DNA of 59,574 nt from an uncultured Selenomonadaceae bacterium (lineage in GTDB: Bacteria > Bacillota > Negativicutes > Selenomonadales > Selenomonadaceae): positions 1-59,574 of the forward strand of contig CAJOIB010000007.1 in NCBI GenBank assembly GCA_905234705.1, given 5' to 3'. Every line of letters begins with the position of its first letter. The first letter of the stretch is position 1. Made by a program: the position numbers and the translations under genes. Under the pieces are notes generated by a model. That model was not told where the DNA came from. It did not search any database and worked only from the letters and a program-made list of their open reading frames with translations. Shown piece after piece: positions 17,286 through 25,596 of this stretch.

Positions 17286-18227
17286 ATGTTTAGCAATTTT
17301 ATAGTGGCGTTGAGCGCGGTAATACCGATGTTTTGTTTAATGGCGATAGGCGCGTTTGTGAAAATCAGCAAATTGCTCACGGACGAGGAACTTAACCATA
17401 TGAACAGAATGGTTTTCCGCGTTTTCTTTTTTTGTATGATGTTCCACAGCATTTACACGACGGATTTAGCGGCGACGTTTCGCCCGAAGTTAATGCTGTT
17501 TGGCGCGGGCGCTGTGCTTGCGATTTTTATTTTATTGATGTTAATAATTCCGCGGATTGAGCCGGAAAATAAGCGGCGCGGCGTAATGGTACAGGCGATT
17601 TTTCGGAGCAATTTTGTAATAATGGGCGTACCGATAGTTGCGAATATTTTTGGCGACGAAAATATAGCGGTCACCACAATGATGATCGCCGTGATAATTC
17701 CTATGTACAATATTTTAGCGGTATTTGCGCTTGAAACGTTTCGAGGCGGAAAAATTGCGATTCTGCCGATTTTAGCGGGCATAATAAAAAATCCGATGAT
17801 ATTGGGTGCAATTTTGGGCGCAACTTTTTTAAATTTGGGCGTACATATTCCCGCGCCGGTCTTGAAACCAATCGGGCAAATTTCGGCGGCAACAACACCG
17901 GTCGCGTTAATAATTTTGGGCGCGTCGTTCAAATTGGGCAGTGCTCAAGCGCATATCAAGCAATTAATCAAGTGCGTATTCAGCAGATTAATTTTAGTAC
18001 CGGCGGTAGTTTTAAGCGTGGCGCTGATTTTAGGATTCCGCGGAATAGATTTTGTTACATTGATAGCGATATTTGGGACGCCCTGCGCGATAGTGTCATT
18101 TGCAATGGCTCAACAAATGGGCGGCGATGCTGATCTTGCTGGGAATTGCGTAGTATTTACTTCGGCGTTGTCTTGCGTTACGATTTTTGGCTGGGTGTTA
18201 TTTTTCAAAACGATTGGGATTTTTTAA
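17286..18227 (+). CDS. AEC family transporter (auxin efflux carrier-like permease)
   Basis: Secondary transporter of small organic anions (family members carry malate, malonate and similar acids). About 313 residues with some ten membrane segments in two similar halves. Family features: AVIPMFCLMAIGAFVK near the N-terminus, the conserved RSNFVIMGVPIVANIFG near 107-123, and TTPVALIILGASFKLG near 205-220. It ends with IFGTPCAIVSFAMAQQMGGDADLAG. ATG 17286 is preferred over the TTG at 17280. It closes the transporter cluster and a strong terminator follows. Confidence 0.9.
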   Translation: MFSNFIVALSAVIPMFCLMAIGAFVKISKLLTDEELNHMNRMVFRVFFFCMMFHSIYTTDLAATFRPKLMLFGAGAVLAIFILLMLIIPRIEPENKRRGVMVQAIFRSNFVIMGVPIVANIFGDENIAVTTMMIAVIIPMYNILAVFALETFRGGKIAILPILAGIIKNPMILGAILGATFLNLGVHIPAPVLKPIGQISAATTPVALIILGASFKLGSAQAHIKQLIKCVFSRLILVPAVVLSVALILGFRGIDFVTLIAIFGTPCAIVSFAMAQQMGGDADLAGNCVVFTSALSCVTIFGWVLFFKTIGIF

Positions 18228-18257
18228 ACTTGTGTTCAGCATTTCTTTTCTCGAAAT

Positions 18258-18285
18258 GAGCGCCCGTCCTTGGGCGCTCTTTTTT
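18258..18285 (+). terminator. Strong intrinsic terminator
   Basis: Perfect 8-pair stem GAGCGCCC (18258-18265) with GGGCGCTC (18272-18279), a six-base loop and six T residues. It ends the dnaK-to-AEC plus-strand block and lies tail-to-tail with rnhA. Confidence 0.92.
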
Positions 18286-18298
18286 GATTGGTGGTTAA

Positions 18299-18796
18299 CT
18301 AAAATAATGTCAGCTGTCCATATTCCGCTTCATCGTCAAGTTGCGGCGTGGATACCGGATTTTTTTGGGTCAACGCCGCATTCCTGGCAATTTTGTCGCA
18401 ACGCTCATTAAAACTATCGCCCGCGTGTCCTTTCACCCAATTAAATTTTATTTGCCGCGTATCAACAAGCCTGTCCAATTTCTGCCACAAATCTTTATTC
18501 AAAACCGCGTCCTTGTTTGCAGTTTTCCAACCGTTTCGTTTCCAATTCGCCAGCCAGCCTTGAGTAAATGCGTTTTTCAAATATGCGCTGTCAGTAAAAA
18601 GTTCTGCAAAATCCTCAGCCGTAATTTTTTTCAAAGCCATAATCGCCGCCGTCAATTCCATTCGGTTATTCGTCGTGCGCGGCGCACTCCCAAAAATTTC
18701 TTCACATTTGCCGGTCGCGTCAATAATCAGCGCCGCGTAGCCGCCCGCGCCAGGATTGCCCAAACATGAGCCGTCCGTGTAAATTTTATAATCCAT
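18299..18796 (-). CDS. rnhA: Ribonuclease HI
   Basis: Cleaves RNA in RNA-DNA hybrids. 165 residues from the ATG at 18796, which has AGGAGG just upstream. The catalytic acids sit in IYTDGSCLGNPGAGG (Asp near 8), NNRMELTAA (Glu near 48), LFTDSAYL (Asp near 68) and the late RCDKIARNAA. The basic handle (NWKRNGWKTANKDAVLN) and the WVKGHAGDSFNERCD segment are classic. It lies divergent to uvrC with 64 bases between the starts. Confident call. Confidence 0.97.
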   Translation of the reverse strand: MDYKIYTDGSCLGNPGAGGYAALIIDATGKCEEIFGSAPRTTNNRMELTAAIMALKKITAEDFAELFTDSAYLKNAFTQGWLANWKRNGWKTANKDAVLNKDLWQKLDRLVDTRQIKFNWVKGHAGDSFNERCDKIARNAALTQKNPVSTPQLDDEAEYGQLTLF

Positions 18797-18860
18797 CACA
18801 ATGCCTCCTTGACGCGTATGATAAACTATTGCCAAAATAAAAGCTAGAGGTCGACGCGCT

Positions 18861-20642
18861 ATGAGCTTACTCGAAGAAAAATTAAAAACTCTGCCGGAAT
18901 CGTCGGGCGTATACATTATGAAGGACGCCGCTGGAAAAATTATTTACGTCGGCAAGGCGGTTGTGTTGAAAAATCGCGTGCGTCAATATTTTCACTCCAA
19001 TAAAAATCACAGCGCGAAAGTCAAGGCGATGGTTGCAAAAATTGTTGACTTTGAGACGATTGTCACGGCGTCTGAAGTCGAAGCGCTGATTTTGGAATGC
19101 AACTTGATAAAAAAATATCGCCCGCGCTACAACATTTGCCTAAAGGACGACAAAACTTATCCGTATTTAAAGTTGACGCTGGCAGAGGATTTTCCGCGAA
19201 TAATTTTGACGCGGCGGGTTGAAAAGGACGGCTCGCGGTATTTTGGACCGTACACAAGCGGCGGCGCTGTCAAGGAAAGTTTGGAACTCCTGCGCAAATT
19301 ATTTCCGCTGCGAACATGCAAACATTTTCCAAATCGCCCGTGCCTACAGTTTCATATCAAGCGGTGTTTAGCGCCGTGCGTGAATAAAATTTCGCGGGAA
19401 GATTATTCTCAATTTGTGGTGGCTGTGGAGAAATTTTTGGACGGCAAAACGGCTGAAGTCGAGCGGGATTTGGAAAGTCGAATGTTGGCGGCGGCTGAAA
19501 ATTTAAATTTTGAAATGGCGGCGCGGCTCAGAGATATTTTACTGGCGGTAAAAAAAATCAGTGAGCGTCAAAAAATTGTGACGGACGCGGGCAATGTCGA
19601 TGCGATTGGATTAGCTCGGCTCAATTCCGAAGTTTGCGCGCAGATATTTTTTGTTCGCGAAGGCAAAGTTATTGGGCGGGAAAGTTTTTTGTTAAATGGC
19701 GCGGCGGACGAATCGGACGCGCAGGCGGTTTTAAATTTTATCAAACAATATTACAGCCAGGCGAAAATCACTGCGGAAGAAATTTTATTGCCGACCGAAC
19801 TTGACGACGAAAAAATTTTAACAGAATGGCTGAAAGTCAAGTTGACAGTGCCGAAACGCGGCGTGAAAAATTCGCTGGTCGAAATGGCTAACGAAAACGC
19901 TAAAAAATTTTTGGAAGAAAAAACTGCGCGAGCGGAATTAGCCAATGCTCAGACAATCGGCGCGGTTGAAGATCTGCAGAAATATTTGAAGCTGGCGAAA
20001 TTGCCGCGGCGAATGGAATGCTTTGACATATCGCACTTCCAAGGCGCTGAAACCGTCGCGTCAATGGTCGTCTTTGAAAATGGCGCGCCCGATAAAAAAA
20101 GTTACCGCCGATTTAAAATCAATTCGACAGAAGGCAAACCGGACGATTTTTTGTCAATGCGCGAAGTAACCGAGCGGCGTTACGGCAAATTGGCGGCTGA
20201 AGATTTTCCGGATTTAATCGTAATCGACGGCGGCATTGGGCAATTAAATTCGGCGCTGGAAATAATCCGCCAATTTCATAAAGACGTGCCAGTGGTCGGC
20301 TTAGCGAAACAATTTGAATTAATTTTTGTCGAAGGCGAATCAGAGCCGGTCGAATTGCCGCGCGGCTCTCAAGCGCTGTACTTAATGCAAAGGATACGCG
20401 ATGAAGCCCACAGATTTGCCATAACGTATCATAGGAAATTGCGGCGGGCGCGGAATTTAAAATCGGAGTTGGATAACATTTCCGGAATTGGGGCGAAACG
20501 TCGCGCAGAATTATTTAAAAAATTTGGCACGCTGCAAAAAATAAAGTCCGCCACAATCGACGAACTTTTAGAAGTGCCGAGTATGAGTCGCGCGGCGGCT
20601 GAGGCGTTGCGCAGATTTTTTGACACAACCGAGGCAGATTGA
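18861..20642 (+). CDS. uvrC: Excinuclease ABC subunit C
   Basis: Makes both incisions in nucleotide excision repair with UvrB. 593 residues, full length. N-terminal GIY-YIG nuclease (GVYIMKDAAGKIIYVGKA near 16-33), the Cys-rich RTCKHFPNRPCLQFHIKRC segment, the UVR motif near 200-235, the RNase H-like domain (MECFDISHFQGAETVASMVV, then DLIVIDGGIGQL) and tandem helix-hairpin-helix motifs at the C-terminus (NISGIGAKRRAELFKKFG). ATG after an AGAGGT site. Divergent from rnhA. The stop codon abuts the start of the SMR remnant. Confidence 0.98.
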   Translation: MSLLEEKLKTLPESSGVYIMKDAAGKIIYVGKAVVLKNRVRQYFHSNKNHSAKVKAMVAKIVDFETIVTASEVEALILECNLIKKYRPRYNICLKDDKTYPYLKLTLAEDFPRIILTRRVEKDGSRYFGPYTSGGAVKESLELLRKLFPLRTCKHFPNRPCLQFHIKRCLAPCVNKISREDYSQFVVAVEKFLDGKTAEVERDLESRMLAAAENLNFEMAARLRDILLAVKKISERQKIVTDAGNVDAIGLARLNSEVCAQIFFVREGKVIGRESFLLNGAADESDAQAVLNFIKQYYSQAKITAEEILLPTELDDEKILTEWLKVKLTVPKRGVKNSLVEMANENAKKFLEEKTARAELANAQTIGAVEDLQKYLKLAKLPRRMECFDISHFQGAETVASMVVFENGAPDKKSYRRFKINSTEGKPDDFLSMREVTERRYGKLAAEDFPDLIVIDGGIGQLNSALEIIRQFHKDVPVVGLAKQFELIFVEGESEPVELPRGSQALYLMQRIRDEAHRFAITYHRKLRRARNLKSELDNISGIGAKRRAELFKKFGTLQKIKSATIDELLEVPSMSRAAAEALRRFFDTTEAD

Positions 20643-20804
20643 ATGAACTGGATTTATTTATTAATCGCGGGATTTTTTGAAATTTTTTGGGCGGTTGGCT
20701 TAAAAATGTCGCAGGGATTTTCCAAAATTTTGCCGAGCGCGCTGAAAATAATTTGCCTAGGAATGATAATTTTCGGGATAATCGGGCTGAAAATTTTAAA
20801 TTAA
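20643..20804 (+). pseudogene. Internally deleted small multidrug resistance (SMR) transporter
   Basis: The ATG directly behind the uvrC stop opens a 53-residue frame. Its first ~35 residues match the start of EmrE/SugE-type SMR proteins: MNWIYLLIAGFFEIFWAVGLK with the conserved membrane Glu at 13, then SQGFSKILPS. It then jumps to a C-terminal SMR end, MIIFGIIGLKILN. Intact SMR proteins have about 105 residues and four helices, so roughly 50 residues covering TM2 to TM4 are missing in frame. Probably a non-functional remnant; a two-helix mini-protein is less likely. It lies tail-to-tail with the gene at 20807. Confidence 0.75.
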
Positions 20805-20806
20805 TA

Positions 20807-21292
20807 CTACAATTTTATGGGCGCGAATTTGCCGCTCGACCGAATTATTTTCCTACAAATTTTCCTCTGGTACGGATTTTCGACTGTAAATTGCGTTTCG
20901 TTCGGGAATCTCCAGCTGCTCGGATAGTACACGTGGTAATAATTATTTTTTTCGTTGTAGAGCAAGGCGTAATTGTCGTAGCGCTCATAAACGCCGTTGT
21001 ATTCAATTTCGTAGCCGCTAAAAATAATCAGCGTGTTGCCGTTTTGAAATTTATCTTCAGTTTTTCGCGCAGAATTTAAATTAATCGCCAACATTGAGCC
21101 GTCGTCTCGCGCAGTGAAAATCGGGCAATTCAAATCGCCATTCCAATATTCAATCTTGATGCCGTCAGCTTTTTCAAAATAGTCTTCCACTCGAAAATTA
21201 AAATTCTGCCAATCCAAATTTTTATAACCAAAAGACACCACGGAAAAAATTATCGCAAGGATAAACCAATCCTTATTTTTAAGTTCGGGCAT
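20807..21292 (-). CDS. Membrane-anchored or secreted hypothetical protein
   Basis: 161 residues, no family recognised. An N-terminal hydrophobic segment (WFILAIIFSVVSFGY, about 9-23) follows charged residues, suggesting a signal anchor or signal peptide. The rest is rich in Tyr, Asn and charged residues, with a probable beta-rich soluble domain (IKIEYWNGDLNCPIF, IIFSGYEIEYNGVY, NNYYHVYYPSSW). The ATG follows GAGGTGG. It lies 63 bases behind the Hsp70-like gene and may be the end of that transcript. The Trp/Tyr-rich sequence could form a binding surface, but no function is assigned. Confidence 0.7.
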   Translation of the reverse strand: MPELKNKDWFILAIIFSVVSFGYKNLDWQNFNFRVEDYFEKADGIKIEYWNGDLNCPIFTARDDGSMLAINLNSARKTEDKFQNGNTLIIFSGYEIEYNGVYERYDNYALLYNEKNNYYHVYYPSSWRFPNETQFTVENPYQRKICRKIIRSSGKFAPIKL

Positions 21293-21355
21293 AAAAATAC
21301 CACCTCAGATTGATTAAATCATAGGCGGTATAAACTTGTCAATATTCTGTGCGGA

Positions 21356-22993
21356 TTAATCGGCGGAAATCCGGAGCTGATGAACCGCGCTTTTTTCGAC
21401 GTCAATATCGGATTCAGTCCTCAAGAAAGTTTCAAAAACTTCGTTGGTTTTAGTATTAACGGCTTCAACGTGTACGCCGGACGCGTCAACTTTAAACGTG
21501 ACTTTAATTGGCGTAGTGCGCGAAGTATCGGGCGGCAGATTTACAATCAATTCGCCCAAAAGTTTCACGGCATTAGCGGGGTCGGTGGTTTGCGGATTGC
21601 CTTCTTCGTCGACGCAGGGGATAAGCGTATCTTCGAGCGACATATTTTCAAAGGCGCGCAGTCTGACGCGTTCTTGATTATCTTCGAGCGGATAATAAGT
21701 TTTGCTGAAAACGGCGGGCATTTTTTCGCCAATCTTGATAAAATTTTCGAGCACGTAAACTTGCTTGCTGCCCTTGGTATCCATAACACCAGGACCGAAT
21801 GAGCGGGGCGTCTGATCTTCCACGGTAAATTTAGCGGTGAGTTGTTCGACGGCGGGCGGAATTTTTTCGTCTGAAGTATCGCCGGAAGTTTCGCCGCTGT
21901 TAACGCCGCCTTCTTCGACAACGAGCATACTGGCATAAATCGCCGCGCCCTTTGCAACCGCCTGGTCGGGGTCGTGTTGCTGAACTTTGTCGGGGAATTT
22001 CGCTTCAACCGCATTTTGAATCATCGGCATATAAGTTGAGCCGCCGACTAAAAGCACGGTGTCAATTTCGACGCCAGGAATTTTATCCAGCACGCGGTCA
22101 ACCAGCATCATCGTCGTATTGACAAGGTCGGAAGTCATATTTTCAAAATCTGCGCGAGAAATTGTAATTTCGGTACGCGAGCCGTTGACGTCGATTCTAA
22201 CCTTTGAAGATTGTTTTTTACTAAGTTTGCGTTTGGCGTCTTCAACTTTGCTGCGAATATCTTGCCGCGTTTCAACTTCAATTTCTTCGGGCGTCAACCC
22301 GTTTTCGTCACAGCACGCGCGCAAAACGTGATTGAAAAGTCTATCGTCCCAATCTTTGCCGCCGAGCGTATCTTCGCCGTCGCTGGCAAGTACATTAATT
22401 TTTTGCACGTCTTTACCTTGAGCGTTGCGCGTCATCGACATTTTTATAATCGTGACGTCGAAAGTGCCGCCGCCCAAATCGTAAACCAAAATTGTCCTAT
22501 CCTCTTGAAATTGTCTCGCGCAGTAACTCAAAGCCGCGGCGGTTGGCTCATTAATCAAACTCAAAACGTGCAAGCCCGCCAATTCGCCCGCCTGCTTGGT
22601 TGCACTGCGCTCTTCAAGCCCAAAATACGCAGGAACGGTTATAACGACGTTTTCAATTTCGTTGCCCTGCGATTCGACAAGATTTTTAAGGCGCGTCAAA
22701 ATCAGCGCGCTAATTTCAACCGGCGTGTAAGTTTTGCCGTCAAATTCGTAAGTGCGCCCGTTCGGTTTGCCAATTTCGCGCTTAACAAATTGAACAACGC
22801 GGTCGCCGTCAGTTTCAATATTTTCTTTAGCCGCCTGCCCGACCACAACGTTATGCTCATTTTCAAAAAAAACTACCGAAGCAACCATATTGGAATCATC
22901 TTCGTTGTTGCGGATAACTTCAGGGTTGCCGTTAGAATCTAGCCGCGCTATGCAAGAATAAGTTGTTCCAAGGTCGATACCGTAAGTGCTCAT
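21356..22993 (-). CDS. Divergent Hsp70 (DnaK-like) chaperone without helical lid
   Basis: 545 residues. The nucleotide-binding domain is complete: YGIDLGTTYSCIA (4-16), [44 protein letters not shown] and LLVGGSTYMPMIQ. After it comes an acidic Gly/Ser/Thr stretch (EEGGVNSGETSGDTSDE) in place of the normal linker, then a beta domain of about 150 residues related to the DnaK substrate-binding domain (LPPDTSRTTPIKVTFKVDAS). The helical lid and the acidic EEVD-like tail are absent. The GrpE-like gene at 23015-23590 starts just upstream, 21 bases away, so the pair is probably an operon. Client and J-partner unknown. A second, specialised Hsp70. Confidence 0.9.
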   Translation of the reverse strand: MSTYGIDLGTTYSCIARLDSNGNPEVIRNNEDDSNMVASVVFFENEHNVVVGQAAKENIETDGDRVVQFVKREIGKPNGRTYEFDGKTYTPVEISALILTRLKNLVESQGNEIENVVITVPAYFGLEERSATKQAGELAGLHVLSLINEPTAAALSYCARQFQEDRTILVYDLGGGTFDVTIIKMSMTRNAQGKDVQKINVLASDGEDTLGGKDWDDRLFNHVLRACCDENGLTPEEIEVETRQDIRSKVEDAKRKLSKKQSSKVRIDVNGSRTEITISRADFENMTSDLVNTTMMLVDRVLDKIPGVEIDTVLLVGGSTYMPMIQNAVEAKFPDKVQQHDPDQAVAKGAAIYASMLVVEEGGVNSGETSGDTSDEKIPPAVEQLTAKFTVEDQTPRSFGPGVMDTKGSKQVYVLENFIKIGEKMPAVFSKTYYPLEDNQERVRLRAFENMSLEDTLIPCVDEEGNPQTTDPANAVKLLGELIVNLPPDTSRTTPIKVTFKVDASGVHVEAVNTKTNEVFETFLRTESDIDVEKSAVHQLRISAD

Positions 22994-23014
22994 TTATAAA
23001 TTTCCCCCAATTTT

Positions 23015-23590
23015 CTATTCGTTATTTGCAAAATCAGTTTCCGGCGCAGTTTCAATCGTCGAATCGAAAACGTAAACGTCAACAAATTCGCGATAAAGCG
23101 GGCGTCCATTGCGAACGACTCCTGCGCGACGGCTTTTAGCGATAGTATTGTGCAAAACTCTATCGTTAGTCGAAATGGTGTTGATAATTTTGGTCAAGAG
23201 CGGACGCCGCGGCTCACCAATTTTGGAATTAAAAATTTCCGCGCCGTAATCAGCAAGAATATCTTCAATTTCATCGAACATAAGCTGCAACGTTCGACGA
23301 GTATTTTGTGAAATAGTTTCGTCAGCAAGGAGCGTTCGATATTCAACGCAAATTGCCGCCAATGACTTTAAAATCGGCGTGAATTGTTCGCCGCGCTGTT
23401 GTTTGCGCAAATCTTCCAAATCGTTGTACATGCCCTGCCGCACTTGATTTTGAAAATTTATATTCTCGCGCAGAACTTGATTCAGAAGCCGCGAATTTTT
23501 ATCTTGCTGATTGAGAATTTCGTTAATCATTTCCACAAATTTATTTAAATCAAACTGCGCCGCGTCGAAATCTTCATTATTAGAGTCCAT
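23015..23590 (-). CDS. Distant GrpE-like protein paired with the Hsp70-like gene
   Basis: 191 residues. No strong family call by eye, but the architecture is GrpE-like: an acidic N-terminus, a helical and probably coiled-coil stretch (about 20-70), a helical bundle segment (LKSLAAICVEYRTLLADE to LQLMFDEIEDILADYG), and a C-terminal part reading KSRRAGVVRNGRPLYREFVD then VYVFD, which matches the GrpE beta-domain end (G-Y/V-x-x-x-G-R-x-L-R-x-x-x-V-x-V). It sits immediately before an Hsp70 gene, where a nucleotide exchange factor is expected. ATG follows GAAGGAGG. A weak promoter (TTGACG-16-TAAATC) may separate it from the pilin genes. Function inferred from end motif and context. Confidence 0.65.
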   Translation of the reverse strand: MDSNNEDFDAAQFDLNKFVEMINEILNQQDKNSRLLNQVLRENINFQNQVRQGMYNDLEDLRKQQRGEQFTPILKSLAAICVEYRTLLADETISQNTRRTLQLMFDEIEDILADYGAEIFNSKIGEPRRPLLTKIINTISTNDRVLHNTIAKSRRAGVVRNGRPLYREFVDVYVFDSTIETAPETDFANNE

Positions 23591-23653
23591 AAGCTCGCCT
23601 CCTTCGATTTATTTTCGCCAAAAAATTCGTCAAATCGCCGCAACTTTCCTGCC

Positions 23654-24094
23654 TTACGAATCATTGACAAAGTAAACAGTTTCTTCGCCGTCGATAACGT
23701 AAGCCAGCGCCCGACGATAAATCTTGCCTTCCATAAAATTCACGTCGCAACTCGCCACTGCCATAAAAATTTTTCCAGATTTAGAAGTTAAGTCCATCTC
23801 TTTTGTAACGTTGCCGTCCGTTCTGAAATGAATAGCATCTTTTCTGCTCACAATCTCAACGGTTATTGTTTTTTTGAAAATCTCAGAGAAGAAAGTCATT
23901 GAAGTTAAACTTGAATCTTTCGTTGCCGCCAGCAAAGCACTTTCAGCCGCGTTTTGCAATTCAAATTCCAGCTCAGAATTTCTCACGCCGCGCGAATAAT
24001 TTGCCTCAAATTCTTGCACGCCTTGAATTAAAAGCGCCGCCGTCAACAGCAAACACAATCCCACGACTGTAAAAAAGCCGCGCTCATTTTTCAT
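23654..24094 (-). CDS. Pseudopilin-like protein, fourth of four
   Basis: 146 residues. It begins MKNERGFFTVVGLCLLLTAALL, a type III (prepilin) signal: a short charged leader, Gly before a Phe at +1, and a hydrophobic helix. The usual Glu at +5 is replaced by Val, as in minor pseudopilins that cap the fibre (GspK/PilX-like). The rest is a soluble domain with heptad-like ELEFELQNAAESALLAA. Its ATG overlaps the previous stop by four bases (ATGA), a sign of translational coupling. It probably acts in a type II secretion, type IV pilus or competence-like pseudopilus. No assembly ATPase is nearby. Confidence 0.75.
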   Translation of the reverse strand: MKNERGFFTVVGLCLLLTAALLIQGVQEFEANYSRGVRNSELEFELQNAAESALLAATKDSSLTSMTFFSEIFKKTITVEIVSRKDAIHFRTDGNVTKEMDLTSKSGKIFMAVASCDVNFMEGKIYRRALAYVIDGEETVYFVNDS

Positions 24095-24663
24095 ATTTTA
24101 AACTCCTTGCAGGCGGGCATGAAAACCGCAGTACTAAATTTGACGCTTTGTCCGGTAACCAAACTTTCAAGTTTAATCGTGACGTGCAAAACTTTTTCCG
24201 CCGGTTTAGAAAATGTCAGCTGTCTAACAACAGTATCGCCATAAGAATTATCGCCAGTCAACGGATTATTATGAGCGTCGCCCGTATTCCTCTTAAAGTA
24301 AACGTGAAAATTTTTGCCGTCTGCATTGTCCACAGTGTAAATCCGCTGGCTGAATGTATCGTAAAAACCGGAATCATTTTTTCCAACGCTATTGGTGTGG
24401 CAAACGAAATTCACGGTTTCAAAATCGCCAAGACTGCTAGCCTTTTCTACTTCGACGGAATAAGCGGCGCGCGCGTCAGTGGTGATTCTGTCGATAATTT
24501 CTTGCGCTTCGGTTTCCAAAACATAATCGGCGACCTGCTTTTTGGCAATGTCCCAGATTTTTAAATTCACCGATCCGAGCGTGTACAACAGCAAAATTAA
24601 AAGCGGCAACGCTATTGCAAATTCTATCAGCACAAAGCCGCGCTGATTCGATTTTAAATTCAT
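24091..24663 (-). CDS. Pseudopilin-like protein, third of four
   Basis: About 190 residues starting MNLKSNQRGFVLIEFAIALPLLILLL. This is a prepilin leader with GF cleavage, and Glu at +5 is present (F-V-L-I-E). A long amphipathic helix follows (WDIAKKQVADYVLETEAQEIIDRITTDARAAY in sections), then a beta-rich C-terminal domain. The FxxIExAIALPLL pattern also recalls TadE-like pilins. I prefer the ATG at 24663 over the GTG at 24672. The next gene overlaps its stop by four bases. Confidence 0.75.
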   Translation of the reverse strand: MNLKSNQRGFVLIEFAIALPLLILLLYTLGSVNLKIWDIAKKQVADYVLETEAQEIIDRITTDARAAYSVEVEKASSLGDFETVNFVCHTNSVGKNDSGFYDTFSQRIYTVDNADGKNFHVYFKRNTGDAHNNPLTGDNSYGDTVVRQLTFSKPAEKVLHVTIKLESLVTGQSVKFSTAVFMPACKEFKI

Positions 24664-24706
24664 TCGGCACAATGCGCCCTTTCATTACAAAAAAAATTCT
24701 GCTATA

Positions 24707-25060
24707 CTAATCGCTGTGAATGACGCGAATAATTTTTTGAAATTTAATTTCTTGCGGCTGATTTTTAAAAGTCCACTTGACCTTGACAGTGGCGGTTATC
24801 AATTCGCCACCGCTCAAAGAAGTTTCGACTTTAAAATCGACATCGCCGCTTTTCAAATCTTCAGCAGGGATTGTTGCGCCGGAGTTACTTTCCAACAACG
24901 CGAATTGCTCATTTGCAAGATTTATCGCCGTCAATCGGAGTGTGGAATTTCTTTGCTGAACTTTCGCCTGCGTGTTCATTAAAATCATCGCCGCCAACGA
25001 AACTATCAGCGTTAAAAATACCACGCTCAACAGCATAAAGCCGCGCTCATTTTTTAACAT
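24707..25060 (-). CDS. Pseudopilin-like protein, second of four
   Basis: 117 residues, start MLKNERGFMLLSVVFLTLIVSLAAM, a prepilin leader with GF at the cleavage site. Position +5 is Ser instead of Glu, as in minor pseudopilins. A short soluble domain follows with NSTLRLTAINLANEQFALLE and a beta sheet end. Its ATG lies 14 bases inside the 3' end of the first pilin gene, so translation is coupled. GspI/ComGE-like in size and layout; exact class unresolved. Confidence 0.75.
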   Translation of the reverse strand: MLKNERGFMLLSVVFLTLIVSLAAMILMNTQAKVQQRNSTLRLTAINLANEQFALLESNSGATIPAEDLKSGDVDFKVETSLSGGELITATVKVKWTFKNQPQEIKFQKIIRVIHSD

Positions 25061-25547
25061 AATTACCGCGCCACCGCCCGACGCTGTTAAAAATAATATA
25101 CGCCGAATCATCGAATTGAGACTTCAAAGTAATTGTATTGCTGCCGGTGGAATATCGGCTCGGATTGTCAAATTTAATATCTTCTAAGCCGCTGTTGTTG
25201 GAAAAAGTTATTCCGTTTTGAAGATTGTGCTGACTGATAACCGCAGTGCCCATTTCGAGATTGCGCAGAATCTCATATTTATTTAAATTGTAGTAAATTC
25301 TCATAAAGACAGGCTCACGCTTATAATCGCCGCCCGTAAAAACAGAAACTTTGTAATCGGAAAATTTACCGAGCGAGCGCGCAAAATTCAATTCGCTGTA
25401 CAGGCGTTTCATCTCGTAATTGAGATAAACTTTGTCGAGAACGCGCGCCATTTTGGGAACAGCAACAGTTGCAAAAATCGCGATTATCGACACGGCTAAA
25501 ATAATTTCGAGCGTCGCAAATCCGCGCTGATTTTTTAATTTATCCAT
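25047..25547 (-). CDS. Pseudopilin-like protein, first of four (GspH/FimT-like)
   Basis: 166 residues starting MDKLKNQRGFATLEIILAVSIIAIFATV, a textbook prepilin signal: GF cleavage with Glu at +5 (F-A-T-L-E). The C-terminal domain is beta-rich (TLKSQFDDSAYIIFNSVGRW), as in GspH/FimT proteins. The frame is open upstream to 25607, but the promoter at 25557-25585 places the transcript start about three bases before the ATG at 25547. The mRNA would thus be almost leaderless, and no Shine-Dalgarno site is visible. First gene of a four-pilin operon, divergent from trpC. Confidence 0.8.
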   Translation of the reverse strand: MDKLKNQRGFATLEIILAVSIIAIFATVAVPKMARVLDKVYLNYEMKRLYSELNFARSLGKFSDYKVSVFTGGDYKREPVFMRIYYNLNKYEILRNLEMGTAVISQHNLQNGITFSNNSGLEDIKFDNPSRYSTGSNTITLKSQFDDSAYIIFNSVGRWRGNYVKK

Positions 25548-25556
25548 AACGCTGAA

Positions 25557-25585
25557 AGTATACCAGATAATTTTCATTTCGTAAA
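25557..25585 (-). promoter_or_regulatory. Promoter of the pseudopilin operon, giving a near-leaderless mRNA
   Basis: Minus strand TTTACG (25580-25585, 4 of 6), a 17-base spacer and TATACT (25557-25562). The expected start point near 25550 is about three bases from the ATG at 25547. It overlaps the ribosome site region of divergent trpC. Confidence 0.6.
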
Positions 25586-25596
25586 GGAAGGTTTTT

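Noticed and set aside
18236..18256. A fourth copy of the hairpin repeat (CAGCATTTCTTTTC)
   Set aside because: Only about a dozen bases match copy C, and neither the GCAAAGAAAG linker nor the GC hairpin follows.
22211..22942. Plus-strand frame of 243 residues
   Set aside because: Antisense to the Hsp70-like gene; composition typical of a shadow frame.
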